A stretch of DNA of 34,286 nucleotides, taken from an uncultured bacterium. Its GTDB lineage: Bacteria > Verrucomicrobiota > Kiritimatiellia > RFP12 > UBA1067. How positions within the stretch are numbered: position 1 is the first letter of the stretch; every line of letters begins with the position of its first letter. Position numbers and translations under genes: made by a program. Below the pieces are notes generated by a model. It saw nothing but the letters and a program-made list of their open reading frames with translations, was not told the origin of the DNA and ran no database searches. This document shows, piece by piece, positions 1-9,828 of this stretch. The stretch spans positions 1 through 34,286 of the forward strand of contig CACYNF010000019.1 of assembly GCA_902775595.1 (NCBI GenBank). The letters are read 5' to 3'.

Positions 1-1
1 G

Positions 2-2092
<2,091 letters not shown>

Positions 2093-2099
2093 TTATGCT

Positions 2100-2131
2100 G
2101 CGGGGACAGACCCCGCGATACCCATGTTTTT
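2100..2131 (+). terminator. Possible weak terminator after the GH2 gene
   Basis: Stem GCGGGG (2100-2105), loop ACAGA, stem CCCCGC (2111-2116), a few bases after the GH2 stop codon. A short T run (2127-2131) follows only after an 10-base gap, so this is not a textbook intrinsic terminator. It may simply protect the mRNA end. Confidence 0.35.
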
Positions 2132-2186
2132 CGGGGATTTTGAGCCGCCCTGCATCAGGAGAACGATTCCCTCTTTGGACGGTTTG

Positions 2187-2195
2187 TGGTATAAT
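2187..2195 (+). promoter_or_regulatory. Extended -10 promoter of the PutP-type symporter
   Basis: TGG followed by a perfect TATAAT at 2190-2195; no convincing -35 box. Predicted transcription start is near 2202, giving a leader of about 26 nt that contains the GAGGTG ribosome binding site of the gene at 2228. This is the only TGGTATAAT site in the window with a normal leader. Confidence 0.75.
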
Positions 2196-2227
2196 AGACG
2201 AATTAAGTCAAAAAAACGAGGTGAACC

Positions 2228-3823
2228 ATGTTGGATTATACTGTTCTCGGGTCGTTCGTCGGCTATCTTCTGATTGTGCTTTGGATCGGCTTCTTCTTCT
2301 CGAAGCGCCAGTCCAATCTGGGCGACTACTATCTCGGCGGGCGGAAGATGAACAAGTGGGTGGTCGCGCTTTCCGCGCAGGCCTCTGACATGTCGGGGTG
2401 GCTTCTGATGGGGCTGCCGGGCGCTATCTACGTCGGCGGGTTCTCAGAGGCCTGGATCGGCTTCGGGCTTCTCATCGGCACCTACCTCAACTGGAAGATC
2501 GTCGCCCAGCGTCTGCGCCGCTATTCGCAGGTCTGCGGTGACTCGATCACCATTCCAGACTTCATATGCAACCGCTTCCACGACCGCACCGGCGTCTCCC
2601 GCATAATCGCCGCCGTTATAGTGCTCGTCTTCTTCACGTTCTACACCGCCTCTGGTTTCGTGTCCTGCGCGAAGCTCTTCACCTCCACCTTCGGCATCCC
2701 CGAGACCGTGAGCCTCTGCGGGATTCAGATGACCGGCTACACGCTATGTCTCCTGATCGGCGCAGTGGTTGTCGTGAGCTACACTCTCATGGGCGGGTAC
2801 ATGGCAGTGTGCTGGACTGACTTCGTCCAGGGAACGCTCATGTTCATCGCCATAGTGCTGGTGCCGGCCATCGTGATCTGCAATGCCGGCGGTTTTGCCG
2901 CGACGGTCGACTCGCTCAACGAGATAAACCCGTACCTGCAGTCTCTCTTCACGAACGCCACCTCCGGCAAGGCGACGGGCTTCATCGGGCTTGCCTCCTG
3001 CATGGCCTGGGGGCTCGGCTACTTCGGAATGCCGCACATTCTCGTCAGGTTCATGTCCATCGACAACCCGGCCGAGGTGAAGGGGTCGAGGCGCATCGCG
3101 ATGTCGTGGGTCACCATCTCGCTCGCCGCGGCCGCCGTGATCGGACTCGTGTTCCATATCTACCTCCGACAGCGCGGCCTTACGCTTGACGTCGTCGGCG
3201 GCGATCCCGAGAAGTGCTTCATGGTGATGATCAACGGAATCTTCTCCGGCGGGTTCCTGACGCGCGTGGTCGCCGGCATACTTCTTTCGGCGATCATGGC
3301 GGCCATCATGTCCACGGCCGATTCGCAGCTGCTCGTCTCGGCCTCAAGCTTCTCAAACGACTTCTACAAGGTCGTTCTCCGCAAGAAGGCGTCTGACCGC
3401 GAGCTGATTGCGGTCTCGCGCGTCGCGGTAGGCGCGGTTGCGCTCGTCGCCATCTGCATGGCGATGAACACGCAGTCGGAGTTCTTCAAGGTCGTGATGA
3501 AGATGGTCTCGTTCGCCTGGGCCGGCTTCGGCGCGGCGTTCGGGCCGCTCATCCTGCTGGCGCTGTTCTGGCGGCGCGTGAATCTCGCCGGCGCGATCTC
3601 GGGCATGGTGGTCGGCGCGACGGTCTGCTTCGTGTGGAAGTTCGTCCTGTCCGGATATGCCGACGCCTATCCGATCTTCGGCCTCTACGAGCTTGCCCCC
3701 GGATTCATCCTCTCGTTTGCGGCGACGGTGATCGTCTCGCTCGTCACCGCCCGCCCGTCGTCCGAGATGCTCGCGGAGTTCGACCGTGCGCTCGAGATGA
3801 CGCCCAAGGGCAGCGGACTCTAA
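2228..3823 (+). CDS. putP: Sodium/solute symporter, PutP (sodium/proline) type
   Basis: A 531-residue polytopic inner-membrane protein of the SSS family (TC 2.A.21), close to the usual length of about 500. The motif SAQASDMSGWLLMGLPGA (residues about 48-65) is characteristic of PutP, and LLSAIMAAIMSTADSQLLV (about residue 352 on) is the sodium-site helix region of the family. Hydrophobic segments occur along the whole protein, consistent with about 13 helices. It would take up proline or a related solute with Na+. The start is fixed by GAGGTG eight or so bases before the ATG and by the promoter at 2190. It sits between two glycosidase genes, so transport of a sugar or other host-derived solute is an alternative. 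The short 26-nt gap to the GH92 gene holds that gene's own promoter. Confidence 0.88.
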   Translation: MLDYTVLGSFVGYLLIVLWIGFFFSKRQSNLGDYYLGGRKMNKWVVALSAQASDMSGWLLMGLPGAIYVGGFSEAWIGFGLLIGTYLNWKIVAQRLRRYSQVCGDSITIPDFICNRFHDRTGVSRIIAAVIVLVFFTFYTASGFVSCAKLFTSTFGIPETVSLCGIQMTGYTLCLLIGAVVVVSYTLMGGYMAVCWTDFVQGTLMFIAIVLVPAIVICNAGGFAATVDSLNEINPYLQSLFTNATSGKATGFIGLASCMAWGLGYFGMPHILVRFMSIDNPAEVKGSRRIAMSWVTISLAAAAVIGLVFHIYLRQRGLTLDVVGGDPEKCFMVMINGIFSGGFLTRVVAGILLSAIMAAIMSTADSQLLVSASSFSNDFYKVVLRKKASDRELIAVSRVAVGAVALVAICMAMNTQSEFFKVVMKMVSFAWAGFGAAFGPLILLALFWRRVNLAGAISGMVVGATVCFVWKFVLSGYADAYPIFGLYELAPGFILSFAATVIVSLVTARPSSEMLAEFDRALEMTPKGSGL

Positions 3824-3834
3824 GACCCCGTATT

Positions 3835-3843
3835 TGGTATAAT
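3835..3843 (+). promoter_or_regulatory. Extended -10 promoter giving a leaderless GH92 mRNA
   Basis: TGGTATAAT, with TATAAT at 3838-3843. Only 6 nt separate the box from the ATG at 3850, so the usual start site (7 nt downstream) is the A of the ATG. No ribosome binding site is possible downstream of that start. No -35 match is seen 17 bp upstream. Confidence 0.75.
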
Positions 3844-3849
3844 AAAGCC

Positions 3850-5997
3850 ATGAGAAATCAGATCATTGCAGCCTTCGCCGCGCTTTCGTGCGCGGTCGCG
3901 GCGGCGGAATCCGTGAAGCCATCCGGTCCGTGCGCGTTCGTCGATCCGTTCATCGGCACCGCCGGCACGGGCCATACGACTCCTGCGGCGTGTGTTCCGT
4001 TCGGTCTCGTCCAGGCCGGTCCCGACACGGGAAACGGCGACTGGGAGCACTGCTCCGGCTACAGCTACGGAGACAAGGCCATCCACGGCTTCTCGCAGAC
4101 CCACCTCAACGGCACCGGCTGCCCCGATCTCGGCGACGTGAGGATCCTTCCCTTCGTGTCGGAGTCCGCCCCGGAGTCGGTGCCCTACGACAAGGCGAGC
4201 GAGAGCGCGAAGCCCGGCTTCTACGCCGTCACGCTCGCGGGCGGAGTGAAGGTCGAGATTTCCGCGACCGCGCGCTGCGCCATCTACAGGCTATCGTATC
4301 CGAAGGGCGCGCGCTGCCGCCTCCTCGTCGACCCGCGCTGGTGCATAACGAGGGGAAGGACGCCTGGCTCGTGCATCCAGTTCTGCGACGTCGCTCCGGA
4401 CGGGAAGACTGGCGTGTCGGGAAAGGTCGTCGTCAACAACTGGGTCAAGCGCACCTACGCCTTCAAGATGGAGTTCTGCCGTCCGTTTTCCTCGGAACGG
4501 GATCTCGTATTCGACTTCGGCGCGTCGCAGGGCGAGCCGCTCGTCGTGAAGGTCGCGCTCTCCGCCCTCGGCGGAGTCTCGGACGCGGAGCGCAATCTCG
4601 CGGCGGAGATCCCGGACTGGGACTTCGGCCGCGTCGCATCTGCCGCGGACGGGAAGTGGTCGGAGCTCCTCTCTCGCGTGGCCGTCGAGGGAAGCGACGA
4701 CCAGAAGCGCAACTTCTACACGTCCCTCTACCACCTTTTCGTGCAGCCGAACGACATTTCCGACTCCGGCCGTCAGCCGTACTACTCCACGCTCTCCACG
4801 TGGGACACCTTCCGCGCCGCGCATCCCCTCTACACGATCCTCGTTCCAGAGGTCGTTCCTGATTTCGTCCGCTCGATGCAGCGCCAGGGCGAGTTCACGG
4901 GGTATCTGCCGATATGGACGCTCTGGGGCCGCGACAACCAGTGCATGATCGGCACGCACTCCGTCCCGGTTCTCGTCGATGCGTACCTGAAGGGGTTCGA
5001 GGGCGACTGGGAGAGCGTCTACGCGCAGATCAAGGAGACGCTGACGAAGAGCCACGAGGGGCGCATCAAGGAGCGGTGGGACCTTCTCGACAGGCACGGG
5101 TACTATCCGTACGACGTGGTCAGGAGCGAGTCCGTCTCCCGCACGCTCGAGTGCGCCTACGACGACTGGTGCGCTGCGCAGATGGCCGCGAAGCTCGGCC
5201 GCGAGGAGGACGCGAAATTCTTCCTCCGCCGCTCGGGGAACTGGAGGAACGTGCTTGATCCGTCGCTCGGGCTCATGCGCAGCAGGGATTCGAAGGGAAA
5301 ATGGCGCGATCCGTTCGATCCTTCGGCCGTAGGGTATGGCGAGGGCTACGACTTCACCGAGGGGAACTCGTACCAGTACACCTGGCACGTCATGCAGGAC
5401 CCCGACGGGCTCGTTTCGGCGCTGGGCGGGCGCGATGCGTTCGTCGACAAGCTCGACGCGCTCTTCGAGCGGCCCGAGGAGATGAAGGGCGACGTGCTGG
5501 ACGTGACCGGGCTCATCGGGCAGTACGTCCACGGAAACGAGCCGAGCCACCACGTCATCTACTTCTACACGCTTGTCGGCGAGCGCGACAAGGCGGCGCG
5601 CCGCATCCGCGACGTGTTCGACAGGTTCTATCTCCCGAAGCCGGACGGGCTGTGCGGCAACGACGACTGCGGGCAGATGAGCGCGTGGTACGTCTTCTCC
5701 GCGCTCGGCTTCTATCCGTTCAATCCGTGCGGAGGCACGTACGTCCTCGGTGCGCCGCAGGTTCCGAAGGCAACAATCAAGTTGGTAGGGGCGTCTCTCC
5801 GAGATGCCCGCGGTCGCGTCGGAGACGCGACCCTACCAGATGATTGCAAAACCTTGACAATCATTGCCAGGAACCTCTCCGCCGAGAACAAGTACGTGAA
5901 GTCCGTCACCTTCAACGGCAAGCCCCTCGACAAGACTATCGAGCACGCCGACCTCATGGCCGGCGGCGAGCTCGTCTTCGAGATGGCGGGGAAGTGA
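3850..5997 (+). CDS. Alpha-mannosidase, glycoside hydrolase family 92
   Basis: A 715-residue exported glycosidase. The signal peptide MRNQIIAAFAALSCAVAAA is followed by the GH92 opening CAFVDPFIGTAGTGHTTPA. Further family motifs are HGFSQTHLNGTG, LPIWTLWGRDNQCMIGTHS (about residue 358), EGNSYQYTW (residue 504), HGNEPSHH (residue 561) and GNDDCGQMSAW (residue 603). GH92 enzymes are calcium-dependent exo-alpha-mannosidases that trim N-glycans or mannans; linkage specificity cannot be read here. Length agrees with the family (700-800). I start at 3850 rather than at upstream ATGs because this start alone gives a signal peptide and directly follows the promoter. Residues 646-663 (VGASLRDARGRVGDATLP) come from a palindromic element and interrupt the C-terminal beta domain just after PKATIKL. 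With the GH2 enzyme and symporter it suggests a glycan-degrading locus. Confidence 0.95.
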   Translation: MRNQIIAAFAALSCAVAAAESVKPSGPCAFVDPFIGTAGTGHTTPAACVPFGLVQAGPDTGNGDWEHCSGYSYGDKAIHGFSQTHLNGTGCPDLGDVRILPFVSESAPESVPYDKASESAKPGFYAVTLAGGVKVEISATARCAIYRLSYPKGARCRLLVDPRWCITRGRTPGSCIQFCDVAPDGKTGVSGKVVVNNWVKRTYAFKMEFCRPFSSERDLVFDFGASQGEPLVVKVALSALGGVSDAERNLAAEIPDWDFGRVASAADGKWSELLSRVAVEGSDDQKRNFYTSLYHLFVQPNDISDSGRQPYYSTLSTWDTFRAAHPLYTILVPEVVPDFVRSMQRQGEFTGYLPIWTLWGRDNQCMIGTHSVPVLVDAYLKGFEGDWESVYAQIKETLTKSHEGRIKERWDLLDRHGYYPYDVVRSESVSRTLECAYDDWCAAQMAAKLGREEDAKFFLRRSGNWRNVLDPSLGLMRSRDSKGKWRDPFDPSAVGYGEGYDFTEGNSYQYTWHVMQDPDGLVSALGGRDAFVDKLDALFERPEEMKGDVLDVTGLIGQYVHGNEPSHHVIYFYTLVGERDKAARRIRDVFDRFYLPKPDGLCGNDDCGQMSAWYVFSALGFYPFNPCGGTYVLGAPQVPKATIKLVGASLRDARGRVGDATLPDDCKTLTIIARNLSAENKYVKSVTFNGKPLDKTIEHADLMAGGELVFEMAGK
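5783..5838. repeat. 56-bp palindromic element inside the GH92 coding sequence (copy 2)
   Basis: Same length and plan as 153-208: TGGTAGGG (5783-5790), central CCGCGG, CCCTACCA (5831-5838), with extensive internal pairing. It lies in the same phase relative to the codons as copy 1 (the first T is the second base of a codon in both) and encodes VGASLRDARGRVGDATLP, followed by the normal GH92 sequence KTLTIIARNLSAENKYV. Confidence 0.87.
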
Positions 5998-6003
5998 GAA
6001 AAG

Positions 6004-6012
6004 TGGTATAAT
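6004..6012 (+). promoter_or_regulatory. Extended -10 promoter of alr, near-leaderless
   Basis: TGGTATAAT with TATAAT at 6007-6012, starting nine bases after the GH92 stop. Nine nt separate it from the ATG at 6022, so the leader is about 0-3 nt and there is no room for a ribosome binding site. Confidence 0.75.
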
Positions 6013-6021
6013 TTCTCTGCA

Positions 6022-7197
6022 ATGAAGAACGATTGCGGGAATGTCGTGAAAGGCGCAGGGCGCGAAACGCTGAAACGCCGCGTGCGCGTCGAGATCGATC
6101 TCGGCGCATTGGTCAGGAACTACAGGAAGATCGTCGCGCACGTGAAGCCGATGCGCGTCCTCGCCGTCCTCAAGGCGAACGCCTACGGGCTCGGTGTCGG
6201 GGCGTATGCCAAGGCGCTTGCGGCGGCCGGCTGCAGCGAATTCGGCGTGGCGGAGCCGTTCGAGGCGCTTGAGCTCCTCGCTGTCCTGAAGCGCGGCGGA
6301 TTTGCCGCGGACGTGCAGATTCTCTCGTCGATACTTCCCGACGAGATCGCGCCCATGGTGAAGGCGGGCGTGATTCTGCCGATAACCGATCTCGCGACGG
6401 CGAAGCTCATAAGCGACGCCGCGCGCAGGGCGAAGAAGACGGCGCGAGTCCACTTCAAGCTCGACACCGGCATGGGCCGCCTCGGCATACTCGCCAGGGA
6501 CGCTCTTGAGACGATACGCGCCGTGAGGAAGCTTCCGAACCTCGACTGCGAGGGGATCTTCTCGCACTGCCCGATGGCCTACGAGCCGAAGGACCCGTTC
6601 ACGAAACGGCAGGTCAGGCTCTTCAAGTCGATCGTCGCCGCGTGCGCGAAGGAGGGGATTTCGTTCCGCAAGGTCCACATGGCCGCATCCGACGCAATCA
6701 ACAACTTCCCCGAGACGGCGAAACCGCCGTTCACGATGGTGAGGACCGGCATCAACCTCCACGGCAGCTTCGACCCCAACGGCCGCAAGGCGCTGAAGGT
6801 CGAGCCGGTCCTCTCGCTCAGGACGCGTGTCGCGCAGGTGCGCGAGCTCCCGGCGGGCACGACGCTCGGCTACGGGCGCACGTGGTGCCTCGCGCAGCCG
6901 ACGAAGGTCGCGACGATCTCGGCGGGCTACGCCGACGGCCTCCCGCTCGCGCTCACGAACCGCGGGTTCGTCTTCATCGGAGGCCGGCGCTGCAAGATAA
7001 TAGGCCGCATTTCGATGGACTATACGACCGTCGACGTAACCGGCGTCCCGGGGGTGAAGCCCGGCGACGAGGTGGTCTGCTTCGGCTCCTGCGGGCGCGA
7101 CTCGATAACGCCGGACGACTGGGCGGTGCTGAAGGGAACGCACGCTTATGATATAATCTGTTCCCTCGGCTCGCGCGTCCAGCGCGTCGTGAAGTGA
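6022..7197 (+). CDS. alr: Alanine racemase
   Basis: Pyridoxal-phosphate enzyme that makes D-alanine for peptidoglycan in the cytoplasm. It has 391 residues, normal for the family. VLKANAYGLG holds the Schiff-base lysine (Lys51), and LGYGRTW holds the catalytic tyrosine (Tyr284). HFKLDTGMGRLG, GIFSHCPMA, AGYADG and GRISMDYTTVDVTG are typical Alr motifs. The N-terminus has about 22 residues before the usual EIDLGALVRNYRKI start; the promoter box nine nt upstream of 6022 supports this long start. The gene opens a cluster that also encodes a UDP-sugar pyrophosphorylase and an MraY-like enzyme, which supports a cell-wall role. Its last 50 bases contain the promoter for the next gene. Confidence 0.95.
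   Translation: MKNDCGNVVKGAGRETLKRRVRVEIDLGALVRNYRKIVAHVKPMRVLAVLKANAYGLGVGAYAKALAAAGCSEFGVAEPFEALELLAVLKRGGFAADVQILSSILPDEIAPMVKAGVILPITDLATAKLISDAARRAKKTARVHFKLDTGMGRLGILARDALETIRAVRKLPNLDCEGIFSHCPMAYEPKDPFTKRQVRLFKSIVAACAKEGISFRKVHMAASDAINNFPETAKPPFTMVRTGINLHGSFDPNGRKALKVEPVLSLRTRVAQVRELPAGTTLGYGRTWCLAQPTKVATISAGYADGLPLALTNRGFVFIGGRRCKIIGRISMDYTTVDVTGVPGVKPGDEVVCFGSCGRDSITPDDWAVLKGTHAYDIICSLGSRVQRVVK
7149..7157 (+). promoter_or_regulatory. Extended -10 promoter inside the 3' end of alr
   Basis: TGA followed by a perfect TATAAT (7152-7157), within the last codons of alr. The predicted start near 7164 gives a leader of about 60 nt for the gene at 7223, which has a strong ribosome binding site (AGAGGAGAG). 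It would let the downstream cell-wall operon be transcribed independently of alr. Confidence 0.55.
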
Positions 7198-7222
7198 TTT
7201 AACGTCAAAAAGAGGAGAGAAA

Positions 7223-8566
7223 ATGAACTACGCAGAGGCCAAGAAGATGCTCGACAAGTGCGGACAGGGACATGTCCTCGCCTGGTGGAAGAAGCTTTCG
7301 AAGACGGGGCAGAAGGCGCTCCTCGAGCAGATCGCGAAGATCGAGCCGAAGAGCCTCGCCTACTGCCAGAAGGCGCTCAAGGCAGGCATCGCGGCTGTCG
7401 ACAACTCGAAGGGCAGGGCCCCGAAGGTCGCCGTCCTCAAGGGCAAGAAGCTCGCCGAGGCCGTCGCGATCGGAGAGAAGGAGCTAAAGGCAGGCCGCGT
7501 CGCCGCGCTGCTCGTGGCGGGCGGGCAGGGCTCGCGCCTCGGCTACGACGGGCCGAAGGGTTGCTACTCGATCGGGCCGATCACGGGCGCTCCGCTCTTC
7601 TACTTCCATGCCCGCAAGATCCTCGCGCGCACCGTCCGCTATGGCCGCACGATTCCGTTCTACGTGATGACGAGCGAGGCGAACAACGAGGCGACGATCC
7701 GCTGCTTCGAGGAGAACGATTACTTCGGGCTCAACCCGAAGGACGTGTTCTTCTTCACCCAGGGGATGTGGCCCGGAATGACGAAGGACGGGAAGATCAT
7801 CATGGACGCCCCGGGACATGTCTTCATGAGCCCCGACGGCCACGGCGGCCTTCTCGCGGCGCTGAAGCGCTCGGGAGCGCTCGCCGACATGAAGAGCCGC
7901 GGGATAAAGTCCGTCTTCTTCTTCCAGGTGGACAACCCGCTCGTCGAGATCGCGGATCCCGCGTTCATCGGCTACCATGTCGCGAACAAGTCGGAGTATT
8001 CGCTCAAGCTCTGTGCCAAGCGCGACCCCTACGAGAAGGTCGGCATGCCGATGCAGTTCGGCAAGTCCTTCCGCATGGTCGAGTACACCGAGATGACGAA
8101 GGAGCAGTGCGAGCGCAGGGCGAAGGACGGCAAGCTCTACTTCCTCTACGGCTCGCCGGCGATCCACGTCTTCGACCGCGCGTTCCTCGAGCGCGAGGCC
8201 GGGAAGCCCATGCCGCTCCATCTCGCGTTCAAGAAGATACCGTACGTGGACGAGAAGGGCAAGGTCGTCAAGCCGGCGGAGCCGAACGGCTACAAGTTCG
8301 AGAAGTTCATCTTCGACGTTCTCCCGAACGCGCGCCGCGCGGCGTTCCTCGCCTTCGACCAGAAGGACGAGTTTTCGCCAGTCAAGAACGCCGAGGGGTC
8401 CGATTCGCCCGCGACCTGCAAGGCCGACATGCAGGCGAAGTGGCGGCGCTGGCTCGCGGCGGCGGGCGTGAAGGTTGTGGACGGTCTTCCAGTCGAGATC
8501 GACCCGGCCTACGCGCTTGACGCCGACGACCTTGTCGCGAACGGCATCGCGCTCGGCGCGGAGTGA
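7223..8566 (+). CDS. UDP-N-acetylhexosamine / UDP-sugar pyrophosphorylase, UAP (UDPGP) family
   Basis: A 447-residue cytoplasmic nucleotidyltransferase that would join UTP and a sugar 1-phosphate (GlcNAc-1-P or another hexose-1-P) to give the UDP-sugar. The nucleotide-binding motif LLVAGGQGSRLGYDGPKG begins near residue 94. Other family marks are MSPDGHGGLLAAL, VDNPLVEIADPAF, KLCAKRDPYEKVGMP, FEKFIFDVLPNA and DEFSPVKNAEG. These match eukaryotic UAP1/AGX proteins and their bacterial relatives rather than GlmU or GalU. The exact sugar cannot be read from motifs alone. The start has AGAGGAGA six nt upstream. It heads a compact run with xseB (19-nt gap), a GHKL ATPase and mraY, so UDP-GlcNAc supply for peptidoglycan is the natural guess. 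Confidence 0.88.
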   Translation: MNYAEAKKMLDKCGQGHVLAWWKKLSKTGQKALLEQIAKIEPKSLAYCQKALKAGIAAVDNSKGRAPKVAVLKGKKLAEAVAIGEKELKAGRVAALLVAGGQGSRLGYDGPKGCYSIGPITGAPLFYFHARKILARTVRYGRTIPFYVMTSEANNEATIRCFEENDYFGLNPKDVFFFTQGMWPGMTKDGKIIMDAPGHVFMSPDGHGGLLAALKRSGALADMKSRGIKSVFFFQVDNPLVEIADPAFIGYHVANKSEYSLKLCAKRDPYEKVGMPMQFGKSFRMVEYTEMTKEQCERRAKDGKLYFLYGSPAIHVFDRAFLEREAGKPMPLHLAFKKIPYVDEKGKVVKPAEPNGYKFEKFIFDVLPNARRAAFLAFDQKDEFSPVKNAEGSDSPATCKADMQAKWRRWLAAAGVKVVDGLPVEIDPAYALDADDLVANGIALGAE

Positions 8567-8585
8567 CGCGCGGCGGAAAGGGAAC

Positions 8586-8786
8586 ATGAACTTCGAGAAC
8601 AATCTGAAGAAGCTCGAGGAGCTCGTGGCGCGGATGGAGTCCGGCGACATGAAGCTCGACGACATGATCAAGGCGTTCGAGGAAGGACGCAAGCTCGTCG
8701 ACACGTGCCAAAAGGACCTGGAGTCGATCCGCCAGCGCATCGAGAAGGTGACGAAGGGCGGCGCAGTAGAGGAAATGCAGGCATGA
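8586..8786 (+). CDS. xseB: Exodeoxyribonuclease VII small subunit
   Basis: A 66-residue protein, all helical in appearance, starting MNFENNLKKLEELVARMESGD. The pattern FE-LE-LV-LE-G followed by AFEEGRKLVDTCQKDLESI is typical of XseB, which binds XseA in the exonuclease VII complex that degrades single-stranded DNA. Normal length is 60-80. GGAAAGGG lies just upstream of the ATG. Its stop codon overlaps the start of the next gene (ATGA at 8783-8786), indicating translational coupling. No xseA is present in the window. Confidence 0.9.
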   Translation: MNFENNLKKLEELVARMESGDMKLDDMIKAFEEGRKLVDTCQKDLESIRQRIEKVTKGGAVEEMQA

Positions 8787-9823
8787 AACAGATCTACGTC
8801 CAGGCGCAGCCAGACCACATCGAGTCGCTTTCCAAGTCGGCTCCCATTGCGGCCATCGAGGAACTCGTGTGGAACGCCCTCGACGCGGACGCGCGCGAGG
8901 TCAAGGTCGACCTTCTGACGAACCCCCTCGGGGCGGTAGAGTCCGTGCGCGTGTCGGATGACGGCACGGGGATCGACGCGACGAAGGCCGACGCGACGTT
9001 CGGCTCGCTCGGCGGCAGCTGGAAGCGCTCCGCCACGCAGACCGAGTCGGCGGGGCGGCGGCTCCACGGGCGGCACGGCCGCGGGCGCTTCAAGGCGTTC
9101 GCGCTCGGAACGCACGTCGAATGGCGCACCACGACGCGCGGCGAGAAGGGCGCGCTCGTCTCCTACGTCCTTTCCGGCGACCTTTCCACGCCCGGCGTCT
9201 TCGATCTCGACGAGGTCGCGAAAGCCGGCCCCGCCACGGGGACCGAGGTGTTCGTCACGAACGTGAAGGCGACGTGCGACTCCCTCCTGAGCGCGGCGGA
9301 GACGGTGCAGACTCTCGCGGCGAAGTTCGCGCTGTACCTCAAGAGCTACCCCGACGTCAGGATCTACTTCAACGGACTTCCCGTAACGCCCGTGATCGTC
9401 CAGAAGCGCACTACCGACTACAAGCTCACCCTCGAGAACGGAGCCGAGGCGAAGCTCGAGGTCATCGAGTGGAAGCGCAAGTTCGTCGGCGCGGGGCGTC
9501 TTGTCTTCGCCGGGCCGGACGGCTTCCAGCTGCACGAGCAGTCCGCGCTCGTGCGCTCGGGCGGGATTCCCTTCACGGCCTATCTCGTCTCGCCCCGCTT
9601 CCCCGCCCTGAACGCTGAGAACGCGCTTGTCATGGACGAGCTCAACCCCGAGGTCAGGATGTACATCGACGGGGCGAAGAAGATACTGAAGGCCCACTTC
9701 CTCGCGCTCGGCGACGAGAAGAGCGAGTTTGAGCGCGAGTGGGAGGAGCGCATCGCGGCGCTCTCGAAGGAGGAGCGCAAGACGCTCTACATGATGCTCA
9801 GGAAATCCCTTAAGGCGAAATAG
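8783..9823 (+). CDS. GHKL (Bergerat-fold) ATP-binding protein of unknown role
   Basis: A 346-residue soluble protein. Residues about 24-40 (AIEELVWNALDADAREV) form the N box with the Mg-binding Glu/Asn, DDGTGI (about 59-64) is the G1 box, and GRRLHGRHGRGRFKAFALG (about 92-109) resembles the lid and G2 region of Hsp90, MutL and Top6B. The N-box wording is closest to MutL (ELVENSLDAGA). The rest resembles a transducer-like beta-alpha domain followed by a charged helical tail (residues about 290-346). It lacks recognizable MutL endonuclease, Hsp90 middle or histidine-kinase parts. The ATGA overlap with xseB and the 5-nt gap to mraY place it firmly in this operon. A DNA-linked or chaperone-like ATPase is inferred; the true function is unknown. 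Confidence 0.8.
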   Translation: MKQIYVQAQPDHIESLSKSAPIAAIEELVWNALDADAREVKVDLLTNPLGAVESVRVSDDGTGIDATKADATFGSLGGSWKRSATQTESAGRRLHGRHGRGRFKAFALGTHVEWRTTTRGEKGALVSYVLSGDLSTPGVFDLDEVAKAGPATGTEVFVTNVKATCDSLLSAAETVQTLAAKFALYLKSYPDVRIYFNGLPVTPVIVQKRTTDYKLTLENGAEAKLEVIEWKRKFVGAGRLVFAGPDGFQLHEQSALVRSGGIPFTAYLVSPRFPALNAENALVMDELNPEVRMYIDGAKKILKAHFLALGDEKSEFEREWEERIAALSKEERKTLYMMLRKSLKAK

Positions 9824-9828
9824 CGGCC

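Noticed and set aside
3634..3849. Upstream extension of the GH92 gene
   Set aside because: It overlaps the end of the symporter gene and the promoter; the product would bury the signal peptide inside the protein.
7484..9697. 737-codon minus-strand open frame
   Set aside because: Covers the UAP, xseB and ATPase genes in antisense; composition is shadow-like and it lacks any recognizable domain.
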